A DNA stretch of 64,000 nucleotides from Pantoea nemavictus (GTDB lineage: Bacteria; Pseudomonadota; Gammaproteobacteria; Enterobacterales; Enterobacteriaceae), in assembly GCF_037479095.1 (NCBI RefSeq), contig NZ_JBBGZW010000001.1, forward strand, positions 496,001-560,000, in the 5' to 3' direction. The notes under the pieces were generated by a model. It was not told where the DNA came from and ran no database searches. It worked only from the letters and a program-made list of their open reading frames with translations. Made by a program: the position numbers and the translations under genes. Shown piece after piece: positions 22,328 through 30,773 of the stretch (its first letter is position 1; each line of letters starts with the position of its first letter).

Positions 22328-23424
22328 ACCAAACTCTCCAATTCTCTCGCTACTTTATAAGTACCGTTGCCATCTGTGATCAATGAACAGGAAAGTGACA
22401 TCTTATCTAACACTCCATCATGAGCATTTATAAAGTTAAACCATTCAGCAAGATCTTTTTTTACTTTTTCTACTGAGTCAATCACAAATGCTGCATTATT
22501 GATTGAAAGATTTTTCGCAATGACATTTTGATTATCAGCCACTACAATCATAATTGTTGGTACGCCCAAAGCACAGCGCTCCCACGCTGAAGAACCTGCT
22601 GCACCAATAGCCATATCACACTGGCTTAACAATAAAGCCATTTCATTAGTATCAACGTGTATATTCGTACGCCAGCTAATTTTTTCCGATATTGCTTTTA
22701 CTTGTTCAAGCCATGGCGATTTCCCTCCCATAATGATAGTTAACTCACAATCATTAGGAAGATCACAATTTGAAAGTATATTCAGAACTTCAGATGTTAC
22801 GTTATCTTTGTCAATCCCTCCAATTGAAATTAAGATAGATTTCAACTTACCTCTATTAGTATTTTTTAGACTAATATTTCGATATCGATGAAATTCTTTT
22901 CTCAATAATGAGTACTGCGAACCGTAAAGGGCAACACAATTTCTGGGAATTAATTTTTCGTAATTATGTGATGTTCGACCTTCATTCTGATCTAATAGAA
23001 AATCACTATTATGTTTCCGGTTCGCCAAATCATCTATAACAGCTATTTTAATTCCTATTTTTTTAAAATTATTTTCCCAGACTTCATCCAAAGCATAGTG
23101 ATCAACAATCAGTAAATGAACATTGATATTTGATAGAATATCTAATGTTTGCACAGAATCCTCTTGCTGAGAACAACCTAACCAGCTTTCGTATTCATCT
23201 TTAAAATTAACTGATATGTTATTTATTTTAGGTAGACTAAGGCACGTATATCCTTTATTTTCAATTAAATTAATAACATTTCCCACATGTGGCTTAGTGA
23301 CAAAATAACAAATAGCCCCTCTCTCAGTCATTTCTTCAGCAAGAGTCAAACACCTCATAACATGTCCAGTTCCGATATGCAGAGAGGCATCTACTCTAAA
23401 AACAATATTTTTGCCGATTAGCAT
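22324..23424 (-). CDS. pseG: UDP-2,4-diacetamido-2,4,6-trideoxy-L-altropyranose hydrolase
   Basis: A 366-residue GT-B-like hydrolase that cleaves UDP from the diacetamido sugar and leaves free 6-deoxy-AltdiNAc for PseI. Motifs are FRVDASLHIGTGHVMRCLTLA at the N-terminus (residues 8-28; the His is catalytic in the family) and GAAGSSAWERCALGVPT in the C-terminal domain. The ATG at 23424 gives MLIGKNIVFRVD. A GTG at 23433 overlapping the pseF stop is an alternative. The order pseC-F-G-H-I is compact, with 4-base overlaps. Confidence 0.92.
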   Translation of the reverse strand: MLIGKNIVFRVDASLHIGTGHVMRCLTLAEEMTERGAICYFVTKPHVGNVINLIENKGYTCLSLPKINNISVNFKDEYESWLGCSQQEDSVQTLDILSNINVHLLIVDHYALDEVWENNFKKIGIKIAVIDDLANRKHNSDFLLDQNEGRTSHNYEKLIPRNCVALYGSQYSLLRKEFHRYRNISLKNTNRGKLKSILISIGGIDKDNVTSEVLNILSNCDLPNDCELTIIMGGKSPWLEQVKAISEKISWRTNIHVDTNEMALLLSQCDMAIGAAGSSAWERCALGVPTIMIVVADNQNVIAKNLSINNAAFVIDSVEKVKKDLAEWFNFINAHDGVLDKMSLSCSLITDGNGTYKVARELESLV

Positions 23425-23426
23425 GC

Positions 23427-24116
23427 TCAACACCGATTGAGTAGAAAGTAAAGTTGCTCAGCTCTCTCCCAATCTTCCTGAGTATCGATATCTTGTACAC
23501 GTGTCCGAGGCAGAATGATTGGCACAGATAAGCTATTAAAAATAGGTTTTTGTTTGACCCATGATTCTGATTTCCCCCAATAAAATTGGCCAGCATCATG
23601 AAACGCATCCTCAAGGTCCTGTGAGCGTGTGGAATAATTTTCAGGGAAAAACATTTCCAATGAACCTTTGTGATTTAATCTGACTGCGCGTTGGATAGGA
23701 AAAGGGTATTGAGTTACTGAAAATGCGTAATCTGATTCTTTCTCATTTAATAATCTCAAACCTTCAATAAGATCATTAGCATTGATAAAAGGCGCCGTTG
23801 CGTAAATACAGCATGCTGCAACGACCTTATTAACATTTTCCTCAATCCAACTCACCGCATGAGAAATAACAGGCACAGTACCTGTGTAATCATCAGATAA
23901 ATCTGCGGGCCTAAGAAATGGAACTTCCGCACCGTAATGTCGTGCAACATCTGCTATTTCAAGGTCATCTGTCGAAACAATGATTTTATCAAAAATAGCA
24001 CTCTCTTTTGCACAAATAATGGAATGTGCAATCATTGGCAGACCGCAAAAATCGCGGATATTTTTCCTTGGTATCCGTTTACTTCCACCTCGAGCGGGTA
24101 TTATTGCAACAATCAT
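23427..24116 (-). CDS. pseF: CMP-pseudaminic acid cytidylyltransferase
   Basis: A 229-residue NeuA-like nucleotidyltransferase that activates pseudaminic acid with CTP. The N-terminal IIPARGGSKRIPRKNIRDF is the CMP-sugar synthetase signature that binds CTP. CCIYATAPFINANDLIEGL follows around residue 95. The start overlaps the pseC stop (ATGA). The product, CMP-Pse, is the donor for the transferase predicted at 19570-20742. Confidence 0.92.
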   Translation of the reverse strand: MIVAIIPARGGSKRIPRKNIRDFCGLPMIAHSIICAKESAIFDKIIVSTDDLEIADVARHYGAEVPFLRPADLSDDYTGTVPVISHAVSWIEENVNKVVAACCIYATAPFINANDLIEGLRLLNEKESDYAFSVTQYPFPIQRAVRLNHKGSLEMFFPENYSTRSQDLEDAFHDAGQFYWGKSESWVKQKPIFNSLSVPIILPRTRVQDIDTQEDWERAEQLYFLLNRC

Positions 24117-25273
24117 AATTTCAACGCTTCTTTAATGACATTAACAACTTCATCTTGCTGTTCTGTAGTTAAAGTTGGGTACATTGGAATACTGATTGCT
24201 TCCTGATAATATTTTTCAGCCTCAGGATAATCACCGACCTTGAAACCCATTTTTTCGTAATAAGGTTGTGTATGGACAGGAATATAGTGAAGGTTTACGA
24301 TGATATTTTTACTACGTAAATAATTAAATACATCGAGATGCGTCACTTCAATTTTGTCTAATTCAAGACGAATCACATACAGATGCAAACCAGAGTAACT
24401 ATCTTGATGCTGCCAGGGAGTTACCACCGGCAATTCAGATAATAACTTATTGTAACGATTTGCAATACTATGGCGCTTAGTTACATACTCATCTAGTCGT
24501 TCAATTTGACTTGATCCTAATGCAGCCTGGATGTCTGTCATTCGGTAATTATACCCAAGAGCAACCTGTTGGTAGTACCATGGCCCATCCATCACTTTTG
24601 TCATTAATTCAGGCTCGCGAGTGATGCCATGACTTCTCAGTAATCCCAACTTAACAGCCAGTTCGTCATCATTTGTTACTGCCATGCCACCTTCTGCAGT
24701 AGTGATTATTTTTACAGGATGGAAACTAAAAATCGTAATATCACTATACTCACAGTTGCCAATCGGCTTATCTTTATACCTTCCACCGATTGCGTGAGAT
24801 GCATCTTCAATAATACGGAAACCATACTTTTTCGATAAATTATAAATGGCTTGCATATTACAAGGTTGCCCAGAAAAATGTACTGGAACAACAACTTTTG
24901 GCAGGCGGTTTTCCTTTTCTGCTAAAACGAGTTTCTCTTCTAATTTAATTGGACATAAGTTGTAAGTATCAGCATCTATGTCCACGAAATCGACTTTTGC
25001 TCCGCAATAAAGAGCACAATTAGCAGATGCTACAAACGTGTTAGGCGTGGTCCAAAGCCAGTCGCCCTGACCTAAATTTAATGCGAGGCAAGCAATATGT
25101 AAGGCTGAAGTCGCGCTATTTACTGCAAAAGCATGTTTTACATTACAATAGTTACTCACATCCTGTTCAAAACGTGTAATAGCAGGGCCTTGTGTAAGAT
25201 TAGTGGATTTCAGAACCTCTACAACAGCATCTATATCGGCTTGAGTAATATCTTGTTGACCATATCTAATCAT
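24113..25273 (-). CDS. pseC: UDP-4-amino-4,6-dideoxy-N-acetyl-L-altrosamine transaminase
   Basis: A 386-residue DegT/DnrJ/EryC1 family PLP aminotransferase. It aminates C4 of the 4-keto-L-arabino sugar. The Schiff-base Lys is in FSFHPVKIITTAEGGM (near residue 184). EDASHAIGG carries the cofactor-binding Asp, and GYNYRMTDIQAALG is the family motif. In Pse clusters pseC is normally preceded by pseB. Here the gene before it is wzx, and no pseB is present in the window. The 97 bases upstream hold no recognisable gene. Confidence 0.92.
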   Translation of the reverse strand: MIRYGQQDITQADIDAVVEVLKSTNLTQGPAITRFEQDVSNYCNVKHAFAVNSATSALHIACLALNLGQGDWLWTTPNTFVASANCALYCGAKVDFVDIDADTYNLCPIKLEEKLVLAEKENRLPKVVVPVHFSGQPCNMQAIYNLSKKYGFRIIEDASHAIGGRYKDKPIGNCEYSDITIFSFHPVKIITTAEGGMAVTNDDELAVKLGLLRSHGITREPELMTKVMDGPWYYQQVALGYNYRMTDIQAALGSSQIERLDEYVTKRHSIANRYNKLLSELPVVTPWQHQDSYSGLHLYVIRLELDKIEVTHLDVFNYLRSKNIIVNLHYIPVHTQPYYEKMGFKVGDYPEAEKYYQEAISIPMYPTLTTEQQDEVVNVIKEALKL

Positions 25274-25370
25274 ATTTAAACCTAATTATTCTCAATTTTG
25301 GATATCTATAGTTTTAGCTTTTCGTTTATCATTACTTGTTAAACGACCAGCAACGACGACGATAATGTAT

Positions 25371-26603
25371 TCAGCTACACGACCGTGATTTGATAGTTAA
25401 CGTTAAAGTCTTATATAAAAAGATATAAATAAATGCTGCCGTTAATCCAATTGGTATAGCAAAAACCGCATTCCACTTAGATGCGAAATATGAAGTCAGA
25501 GAAAACACAACTATTGATGTAATATGGCTATATATTATTGGCCTGTCGATCCCTCGGGCATACAATGCGTAATGAGCTATCATGCCAAATGCATTGAAAA
25601 TTGTCGCCACTATTAAAATATAGTATATATCGAGATATTCGTAATAAATCGCTTTACCTGTCCACTGGAGAAGGTAAGGAATTACGATAATACTTACCAA
25701 AACAAAGAGTATTGTGATTACAACAGTAGAGACTGTCATTTTTAACATTTGCTGATTAAATTCTTTATGTTTTCTTTCTTGGTGAAGATTAATTAAAGTA
25801 GGATAGCTAAATGAAAATACTCCTGCATCAAGAAAAGTCATAAGAGTGCTGGCCATACCAATAAATAATACGTAAGCACCAACAATATCTAAACCATTTA
25901 GGCTTTGCACCCAATAACGATCAACCGTTTGTATACCTCTCAATGCCAACGTTGCGATTAAAAAAACACCGCTTGTTTGAATGCCTTTTTTAATCCATTG
26001 ATAATCAATTTTATTTTTCCAACCACCCATCCCTACTTTTTTCAAACAAATAGAACTGATTGAAAATGTTACAATACCCGAAATTAACCAAAAAGCGAAA
26101 ACAAAATCAAGTGTTCTCAATGTCGGATAAAATATCATTAGTATCACAACAGCTATTGCCCAAAATCCTTGCCTGAGAAAAAGCATCATGCTGGCAACAG
26201 TTTGCCGATGAATGGCAACGAGTAGACGCGAAACTTCCTGATTCAAATGTTCAAATATTAAGATTGCAAAAAACCAAATTGATTGCGCAACAGTTATTTT
26301 TTGGCTTAACGTAGCAACTACTAAAACCAAAAAAAGCACTAAATATAAAAGCGTCGATACTAAAGCTTGATTTTTAAGAAACCCCCCCCACAACCTCTTA
26401 TCGGTTTTGATAATTTCGCGTGTGGTGTAAACATAAAAATCTAAACCAACAAAATATAATGCATATCCAATAGTTGCAGTAAATATTCCATACACACCTA
26501 GCAGAGATGGTTCTAAATATTTTGCCAAAAAGAACACAAATAGAAAACGACTAACTAAAGTCCCCCCCCTTAAGGCTATATTAAAAATTCTTTTATTCAT
26601 CAT
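25371..26603 (-). CDS. wzx: O-antigen flippase Wzx with two G8 tracts
   Basis: A 410-residue MATE/MOP-superfamily protein with about 12 predicted membrane segments. It would flip the lipid-linked O-unit across the inner membrane. It is the first gene of the O-antigen operon, with the JUMPstart leader about 150 bases upstream. The start is ATG at 26603 or the next codon at 26600. The coding strand has two runs of eight G (26569-26562 and 26389-26382), both encoding Gly-Gly as GGGGGG in an AT-rich gene. A slip in either would truncate the protein early. In this sequence the frame is intact (on). Confidence 0.85.
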   Translation of the reverse strand: MMNKRIFNIALRGGTLVSRFLFVFFLAKYLEPSLLGVYGIFTATIGYALYFVGLDFYVYTTREIIKTDKRLWGGFLKNQALVSTLLYLVLFLVLVVATLSQKITVAQSIWFFAILIFEHLNQEVSRLLVAIHRQTVASMMLFLRQGFWAIAVVILMIFYPTLRTLDFVFAFWLISGIVTFSISSICLKKVGMGGWKNKIDYQWIKKGIQTSGVFLIATLALRGIQTVDRYWVQSLNGLDIVGAYVLFIGMASTLMTFLDAGVFSFSYPTLINLHQERKHKEFNQQMLKMTVSTVVITILFVLVSIIVIPYLLQWTGKAIYYEYLDIYYILIVATIFNAFGMIAHYALYARGIDRPIIYSHITSIVVFSLTSYFASKWNAVFAIPIGLTAAFIYIFLYKTLTLTIKSRSCS

Positions 26604-26755
26604 TCAACCTACATTCTCATCGAGATCAGTAACTTATTGCAATCCATTGCTCTCCTGCTTTTTTCTCTTTGTAGAGAGCAATTACATTTGAAGCTACCAA
26701 GTGAAGCTATAGTCTTGTTATGTGTGCTGAATCAAGTTATTTATGTGATTTTTAG

Positions 26756-26798
26756 CAATGCTACCGCCCCTGGCTTACGGCAACCACCTGCTCTTGAA
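26756..26798 (-). promoter_or_regulatory. JUMPstart with ops element, O-antigen operon leader
   Basis: On the minus strand the segment contains GCCAGGGGCGGTAGCATTG, a close match to the 3' half of the JUMPstart consensus. The ops core GGCGGTAGCATT (26768-26757) differs from GGCGGTAGCGTG in the last bases. ops recruits the antiterminator RfaH to RNA polymerase and is typical of long O-antigen and capsule operons. It lies about 150 bases before wzx and after the candidate promoter. Confidence 0.85.
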
Positions 26799-26907
26799 CT
26801 GACGATAATTTTTTTAAAGACAAACCCTCTCTGTTTGTCAGCCTTTTTATAACTAGCTAATAGATCCAAGCCGCAAAAAAACTTAAGGGAGCGCGCAGGC
26901 GTCTCGC

Positions 26908-26936
26908 TTTAAAATACTCTGCCTATTGAGTGTTAA
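26908..26936 (-). promoter_or_regulatory. Candidate promoter of the O-antigen operon
   Basis: On the minus strand, TTAACA (26936-26931), a 17-base spacer and TTTAAA (26913-26908) lie about 110 bases upstream of the JUMPstart. An 8-bp inverted repeat ACTCTGCC/GGCAGAGT (26916-26923 and 26939-26946) overlaps the -35 and could be an operator. Confidence 0.5.
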
Positions 26937-27043
26937 CTGGCAGAGTCCGGCTGTGTAAACACTGTACAAGTCGAGCATTTATCAGCCAATTTTTTTGAGG
27001 ATCCCCTTACCTTTAGCCGATAAGTTTAACTAATTCTGTAAAT

Positions 27044-27070
27044 AAAAAAAGGCCTCTGTTTCCAGAAGCC
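27044..27070 (-). terminator. Rho-independent terminator after galE
   Basis: On the minus strand, GGCTTCTG/CAGAGGCC (one G-T wobble) with loop GAAA is followed by seven T. It separates galF-galE from the O-antigen operon. Confidence 0.88.
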
Positions 27071-27139
27071 ATTTACGAAAGAATTTTATTGATAAAACAT
27101 TAATGTGAATAGCACCAATCGAGAATTCAATTTGATGGA

Positions 27140-28153
27140 TTACTCAAACCCGTTCGGATTCTTCGACTGCCAGTTCCACGTATCGCGCATCATCGCGTCG
27201 ATCCCACGTGTAACCCGCCAATCCAGCTCATTGTTGGCGAGCGTTGCATCGGCCCAGAAGGCTGGCAAGTCGCCGTCACGGCGCGGTTTGAACTCAAACG
27301 GAATCGGCTTGCCAGAGGCTTTCTCAAACGCCTTGATCATCTCCAGCACCGAGAAACCAACGCCGCCGCCAAGGTTGTAAGCTTTGTAGCCTTCAACTTT
27401 AGCCAGGTGATCGAGCGCCTTCAGGTGCCCTTCTGCCAGGTCGACAACGTGGATGTAATCGCGCTGAGCGGTGCCATCTGGCGTGTCGTAATCGCCGCCA
27501 AACACGCCCAGCTTTTCCAGACGGCCAATCGCCACCTGTGCGATGTACGGCAGCAGGTTGTTCGGGATGCCGGTTGGGTCTTCACCGATTTCACCAGATT
27601 CATGCGCGCCAACCGGGTTGAAGTAGCGCAGCGCGATAGCTTTGAAGTTCGGATCCGCTTTAGCGAAATCGCGCATCACGAATTCAATCATCAGCTTTGA
27701 GGTGCCGTACGGGCTGGTGGTGCCACCGATTGGCGTGGTTTCCACGTAAGGAACCGGCGCATCTGCACCATACACGGTAGCAGAAGAGCTGAAGATGAAG
27801 TTCCACACGCCAGCAGCGCGCATCTCTTCCAGCAGCACCACGGTGCCCGCTACGTTGTTTTCGTAGTATTCCAGCGGCATGCGCGTGGATTCGCCCACGG
27901 CTTTCAGCGCGGCGAAGTGAATCACGGCACTGATATCGTTGCTGGCAAACAAGTCACGCAGACACGCACGATCGCGAATATCGCCTTCAACGAACACCGC
28001 TTTCTTGCCCGACAACTTTTCCACGCGGTTAATGGCTTCGCGGGAAGCATTGCAAAGGTTATCCAGGACCACAACGTCGTCGCCGCGCTCTAACAACGCC
28101 AGCACCGTATGGGAGCCGATGTAACCTGCCCCGCCCGTTACCAAAATAGCCAT
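27140..28153 (-). CDS. galE: UDP-glucose 4-epimerase
   Basis: A 337-residue short-chain dehydrogenase-type epimerase that interconverts UDP-glucose and UDP-galactose. NAD binds at VTGGAGYIGSHT. SSSATVYG holds the catalytic Ser/Thr, and SPYGTSKLMIE holds the Tyr-x3-Lys pair. The protein supplies UDP-Gal for the galactose-rich exopolysaccharide made by the neighbouring locus, as galE does beside ams and cps in Erwinia and Pantoea. GGAG precedes the ATG. It follows galF by about 50 bases that contain a short GC hairpin. Confidence 0.95.
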   Translation of the reverse strand: MAILVTGGAGYIGSHTVLALLERGDDVVVLDNLCNASREAINRVEKLSGKKAVFVEGDIRDRACLRDLFASNDISAVIHFAALKAVGESTRMPLEYYENNVAGTVVLLEEMRAAGVWNFIFSSSATVYGADAPVPYVETTPIGGTTSPYGTSKLMIEFVMRDFAKADPNFKAIALRYFNPVGAHESGEIGEDPTGIPNNLLPYIAQVAIGRLEKLGVFGGDYDTPDGTAQRDYIHVVDLAEGHLKALDHLAKVEGYKAYNLGGGVGFSVLEMIKAFEKASGKPIPFEFKPRRDGDLPAFWADATLANNELDWRVTRGIDAMMRDTWNWQSKNPNGFE

Positions 28154-28167
28154 GTGTACTCCTTTAA

Positions 28168-28186
28168 ACCGCGCGAATGGCGCGGT
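28168..28186 (-). other. Short GC hairpin between galF and galE
   Basis: Seven-base stem ACCGCGC/GCGCGGT with a 5-base loop, followed on the minus strand by TTTAAAGGAG, which includes the galE ribosome site. The lack of a T-run argues against strong termination. It could slow transcription or mark an mRNA processing point. Confidence 0.4.
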
Positions 28187-28201
28187 AGAGAATGAGGAAG
28201 C

Positions 28202-29095
28202 TTATTTCGCCAGGATTTTCTGAATAGATTCGCGGAAATCACGGCCCTGTGCGTTGTTACGTAAGCCATAAGAGACGAAGGCCTGCATGTAACCCAGTTT
28301 ACGGCCACAGTCATAGCTGGTACCGGTCAGCAGTTGCACATCTACCGGCTTCTTCTTGCTGAGCGATGCGATGGCATCCGTCAGCTGGATACGACCCCAT
28401 GCGCCCGGCTCAGTGCGCTCCAGCTCTTCCCAGATATCCGCAGAGAGCACGTAACGGCCAACGGCAGTCAGATCAGAATCGGTTGAACCGGCTTCTGGCT
28501 TCTCAACAAAGCTGGTGATGGTGCTGATGTCGCCTGGGTTATCAATTGGCTCTTCAGTGGTCAGCACGCCGTATTCGGTCAGGTCTGCACCCGGCATGTG
28601 TTTCGCCAGCACCTGGCTGTGGCCGGTATCTTCGAAGCGAGCAACCATCGATGCGAGGTTATAGCGCAGGTGGTCAGCGGTTGAATCATCCAGCAGCACG
28701 TCTGGCAGCACCACGACAAACGGGTTATCGCCGATCATCGGACGCGCGCACAAAACAGAGTGGCCCAGACCCAGCGGGTTGGCCTGACGCACGTTCATAA
28801 TGGTCACGCCTGGCGGACAGATTGACTGTACTTCGCTCAGCAGCTGACGCTTAACGCGCGCTTCGAGCAGCGCTTCCAGCTCGTAAGTGGTATCGAAGTG
28901 GTTTTCCACTGCATTTTTGGAAGCATGGGTGACCAGCACAATCTCCTTGATGCCCGCCGCGACGCATTCGTCAACAATGTATTGAATCATTGGTTTATCG
29001 ACGATTGGCAGCATCTCTTTCGGAATGGCTTTGGTCGCAGGAAGCATATGCATACCGAGACCTGCAACGGGGATTACTGCTTTAAGCTTGGTCAT
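28202..29095 (-). CDS. galF: UTP-glucose-1-phosphate uridylyltransferase family protein GalF
   Basis: A 297-residue nucleotidyltransferase of the GalU/GalF family. The N-terminal [24 protein letters not shown] (read as [16 protein letters not shown]) has GLGMHMLP where GalU has GLGTRMLP. That substitution is characteristic of GalF, which is considered a modulator of, or weak partner to, GalU. It lies between the exopolysaccharide and O-antigen operons and is transcribed with galE. Confidence 0.92.
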   Translation of the reverse strand: MTKLKAVIPVAGLGMHMLPATKAIPKEMLPIVDKPMIQYIVDECVAAGIKEIVLVTHASKNAVENHFDTTYELEALLEARVKRQLLSEVQSICPPGVTIMNVRQANPLGLGHSVLCARPMIGDNPFVVVLPDVLLDDSTADHLRYNLASMVARFEDTGHSQVLAKHMPGADLTEYGVLTTEEPIDNPGDISTITSFVEKPEAGSTDSDLTAVGRYVLSADIWEELERTEPGAWGRIQLTDAIASLSKKKPVDVQLLTGTSYDCGRKLGYMQAFVSYGLRNNAQGRDFRESIQKILAK

Positions 29096-29366
29096 ATTTA
29101 TTCCATTTCATGAAGTGAATGCGTGAGGTCGATTATGCAGGATCGGCCGGTCGAGCAAGTATAATCTTAATCTGAAAAACCGGCACTAACTCTCTGTCGC
29201 GCCATCAAAAAACGCCAATTTGCCCTTCAACTGCAGCTTGATTTACCAGGCAATCGGCTACGCTAAACCGCTGAAAAACAGTGGAAGGATTGGGTCAACA
29301 TTGCGACGAGTGAGACCAGAGATTTTCAGAATAGTGAGGTGAGAAAATAGTCCTGCGGAAATGAAC
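29096..29366. other. Intergenic DNA upstream of galF
   Basis: No gene is seen here. The minus strand has a CATAAT (29138-29133 region) about 40 bases before the galF ATG, with TTGC upstream at short spacing, which is at best a weak promoter. The rest is unremarkable up to the hairpins after the exopolysaccharide flippase gene. Confidence 0.4.
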
Positions 29367-29423
29367 AGGGTTCGCACTCATGCGAACCCTGGGAAGATGG
29401 CAGGGTCACCCGCCTGGGTGACC
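29367..29423 (-). terminator. Tandem hairpins after the exopolysaccharide flippase gene
   Basis: Two perfect stems follow the wzx stop on the minus strand: GGTCACCC/GGGTGACC (29404-29423) and AGGGTTCGCA/TGCGAACCCT (29367-29390), each with a 4-base loop. Only a short T-rich stretch follows the second, so together they form a probable but not classical terminator. Confidence 0.6.
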
Positions 29424-29432
29424 ACGACACAA

Positions 29433-30773
29433 TTACAGCATGCCTTCAAACCATTCCGGCATGACGAACAGATTGAAATGATTTACCAGCATCATCAGAC
29501 CAACAAACACCACCGACACCGAAACCCACTGGCGCGCATACGGCATAAAGCGGATGCCAATCACCGGTTTGATGAAGAATGGATGCGCGAAGGCCGAAAT
29601 CAGCACCTGCGAGATCGACAGCGTCAGCGCTACATACAGCACGTTCGGCCAGATGTAGGTGGTCGCCAGCACAGCCACCACCACCAGGCTGGCAACAATG
29701 TTCCAGTAAAACTCAACGTTGGTGCGCCCGTTAGCCTGTGAGATCGCACCGGTTAAGCCGCCCATCGGACGCAGCATGCCGAACAGCAGCATCAGCGGAA
29801 TGAGATGGTAAACCTGTTCATGTGCAGGACCGTACAGCACGCGGACAATCACCGGTGACAGAATGCCAATCGCCAGATACATCACGCTGCTGAATAGCAT
29901 GATGACGAAGGTGCCCTTCAGAAACAGCTTTTTCAGTTGCTCAGGATCGTGCTGCTTCTCAGCAAAACGCGGCAGCGCCAGGCGGTTAATCACCGGCGAA
30001 ACCAGTTTTAGCGGCTGCAAGATCAATTCTTTTGCCAGCGAGTAGATCCCCAGCATCTCGGCGCCCATCACTTTGCCGACGATCAGCGCATCCGCCTGGG
30101 TACGCAGCTGGTTAATGGTTTGCGAACCGAGCTGATACACGCCGTAACGCACTGCGCTAACAAAGGTTTTGCCGTCGAATTCCCAGGTTGGACGCCACGA
30201 CTTCTCGCCGAAATAGATCATGCAGAGAATGCGCGTGAAGGCGTTGATGAACAGGCCAAGAATCGCCGCCGCCACGGTTAACGAGGTGTAATACAGCATC
30301 GCGACGGTGCACAGGAAGGCAAACAGCTTGGTGGCCATCTCAATCTTTGCCAGCGTCACCATGCGTTTGGTTTTCACATAGTGCGCCTGATACTGCGACA
30401 GATGTCCCAGCACGAGGAAGTTGAGGCTGGTGAGCATGATCAAACCCACCAGCTCCGGCAGGTGATAGAACCACGCCACCGGATAAGCGATCGCCAACAT
30501 AATCAAGCCGGTGCAGAAACTGAGCGAGACGTTCACCCAGTAAATGGTGCTCTGCTCGCGGCGATTAATATCCTGGCGATGCACGATGTAGCTGCTCATG
30601 CCCATATCCTGCAGCACGGTCGCCACCGCCAGAATCGCATTGATGATCGCCAGTAAACCCAGCTCGTGCGTTTCGAGTTTGCGCGCCAGTACGGCGAGCT
30701 GTAACACCTGAAGCAATGCGGCAAAACAGGTACTACCAAACAGCCAAACGGCCTGTTTTTTTAATCCGCTCAC
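29433..30773 (-). CDS. wzx: Exopolysaccharide repeat-unit flippase Wzx (AmsL/WzxC-like)
   Basis: A 446-residue MOP-superfamily transporter with about 12 to 14 predicted membrane segments, matching the AmsL/WzxC type that ends amylovoran and stewartan operons. It flips the undecaprenyl-linked repeat unit to the periplasm. The start is GTG in a GTGA overlap with the wceK stop. It is GC-rich, unlike the O-antigen wzx at 25371-26603. It is the last gene of the exopolysaccharide operon. Confidence 0.88.
   Translation of the reverse strand: MSGLKKQAVWLFGSTCFAALLQVLQLAVLARKLETHELGLLAIINAILAVATVLQDMGMSSYIVHRQDINRREQSTIYWVNVSLSFCTGLIMLAIAYPVAWFYHLPELVGLIMLTSLNFLVLGHLSQYQAHYVKTKRMVTLAKIEMATKLFAFLCTVAMLYYTSLTVAAAILGLFINAFTRILCMIYFGEKSWRPTWEFDGKTFVSAVRYGVYQLGSQTINQLRTQADALIVGKVMGAEMLGIYSLAKELILQPLKLVSPVINRLALPRFAEKQHDPEQLKKLFLKGTFVIMLFSSVMYLAIGILSPVIVRVLYGPAHEQVYHLIPLMLLFGMLRPMGGLTGAISQANGRTNVEFYWNIVASLVVVAVLATTYIWPNVLYVALTLSISQVLISAFAHPFFIKPVIGIRFMPYARQWVSVSVVFVGLMMLVNHFNLFVMPEWFEGML

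Larger units (their letters stand above)
26604..27043. other. Intergenic leader between wzx and galE
   Basis: This stretch of about 440 bases holds no convincing gene. Its contents are the JUMPstart/ops element, the candidate promoter and inverted repeat listed separately, and a GCGCGCTCCCTTAA segment (minus strand, about 26897-26883). A nearly identical GCGCGCTCCTTA occurs in the exopolysaccharide leader at the same distance from its ops element. Confidence 0.6.

Noticed and set aside
26637..26852. A 71-codon plus-strand frame in the O-antigen leader
   Set aside because: It overlaps the JUMPstart element, has no ribosome site and no recognisable features.
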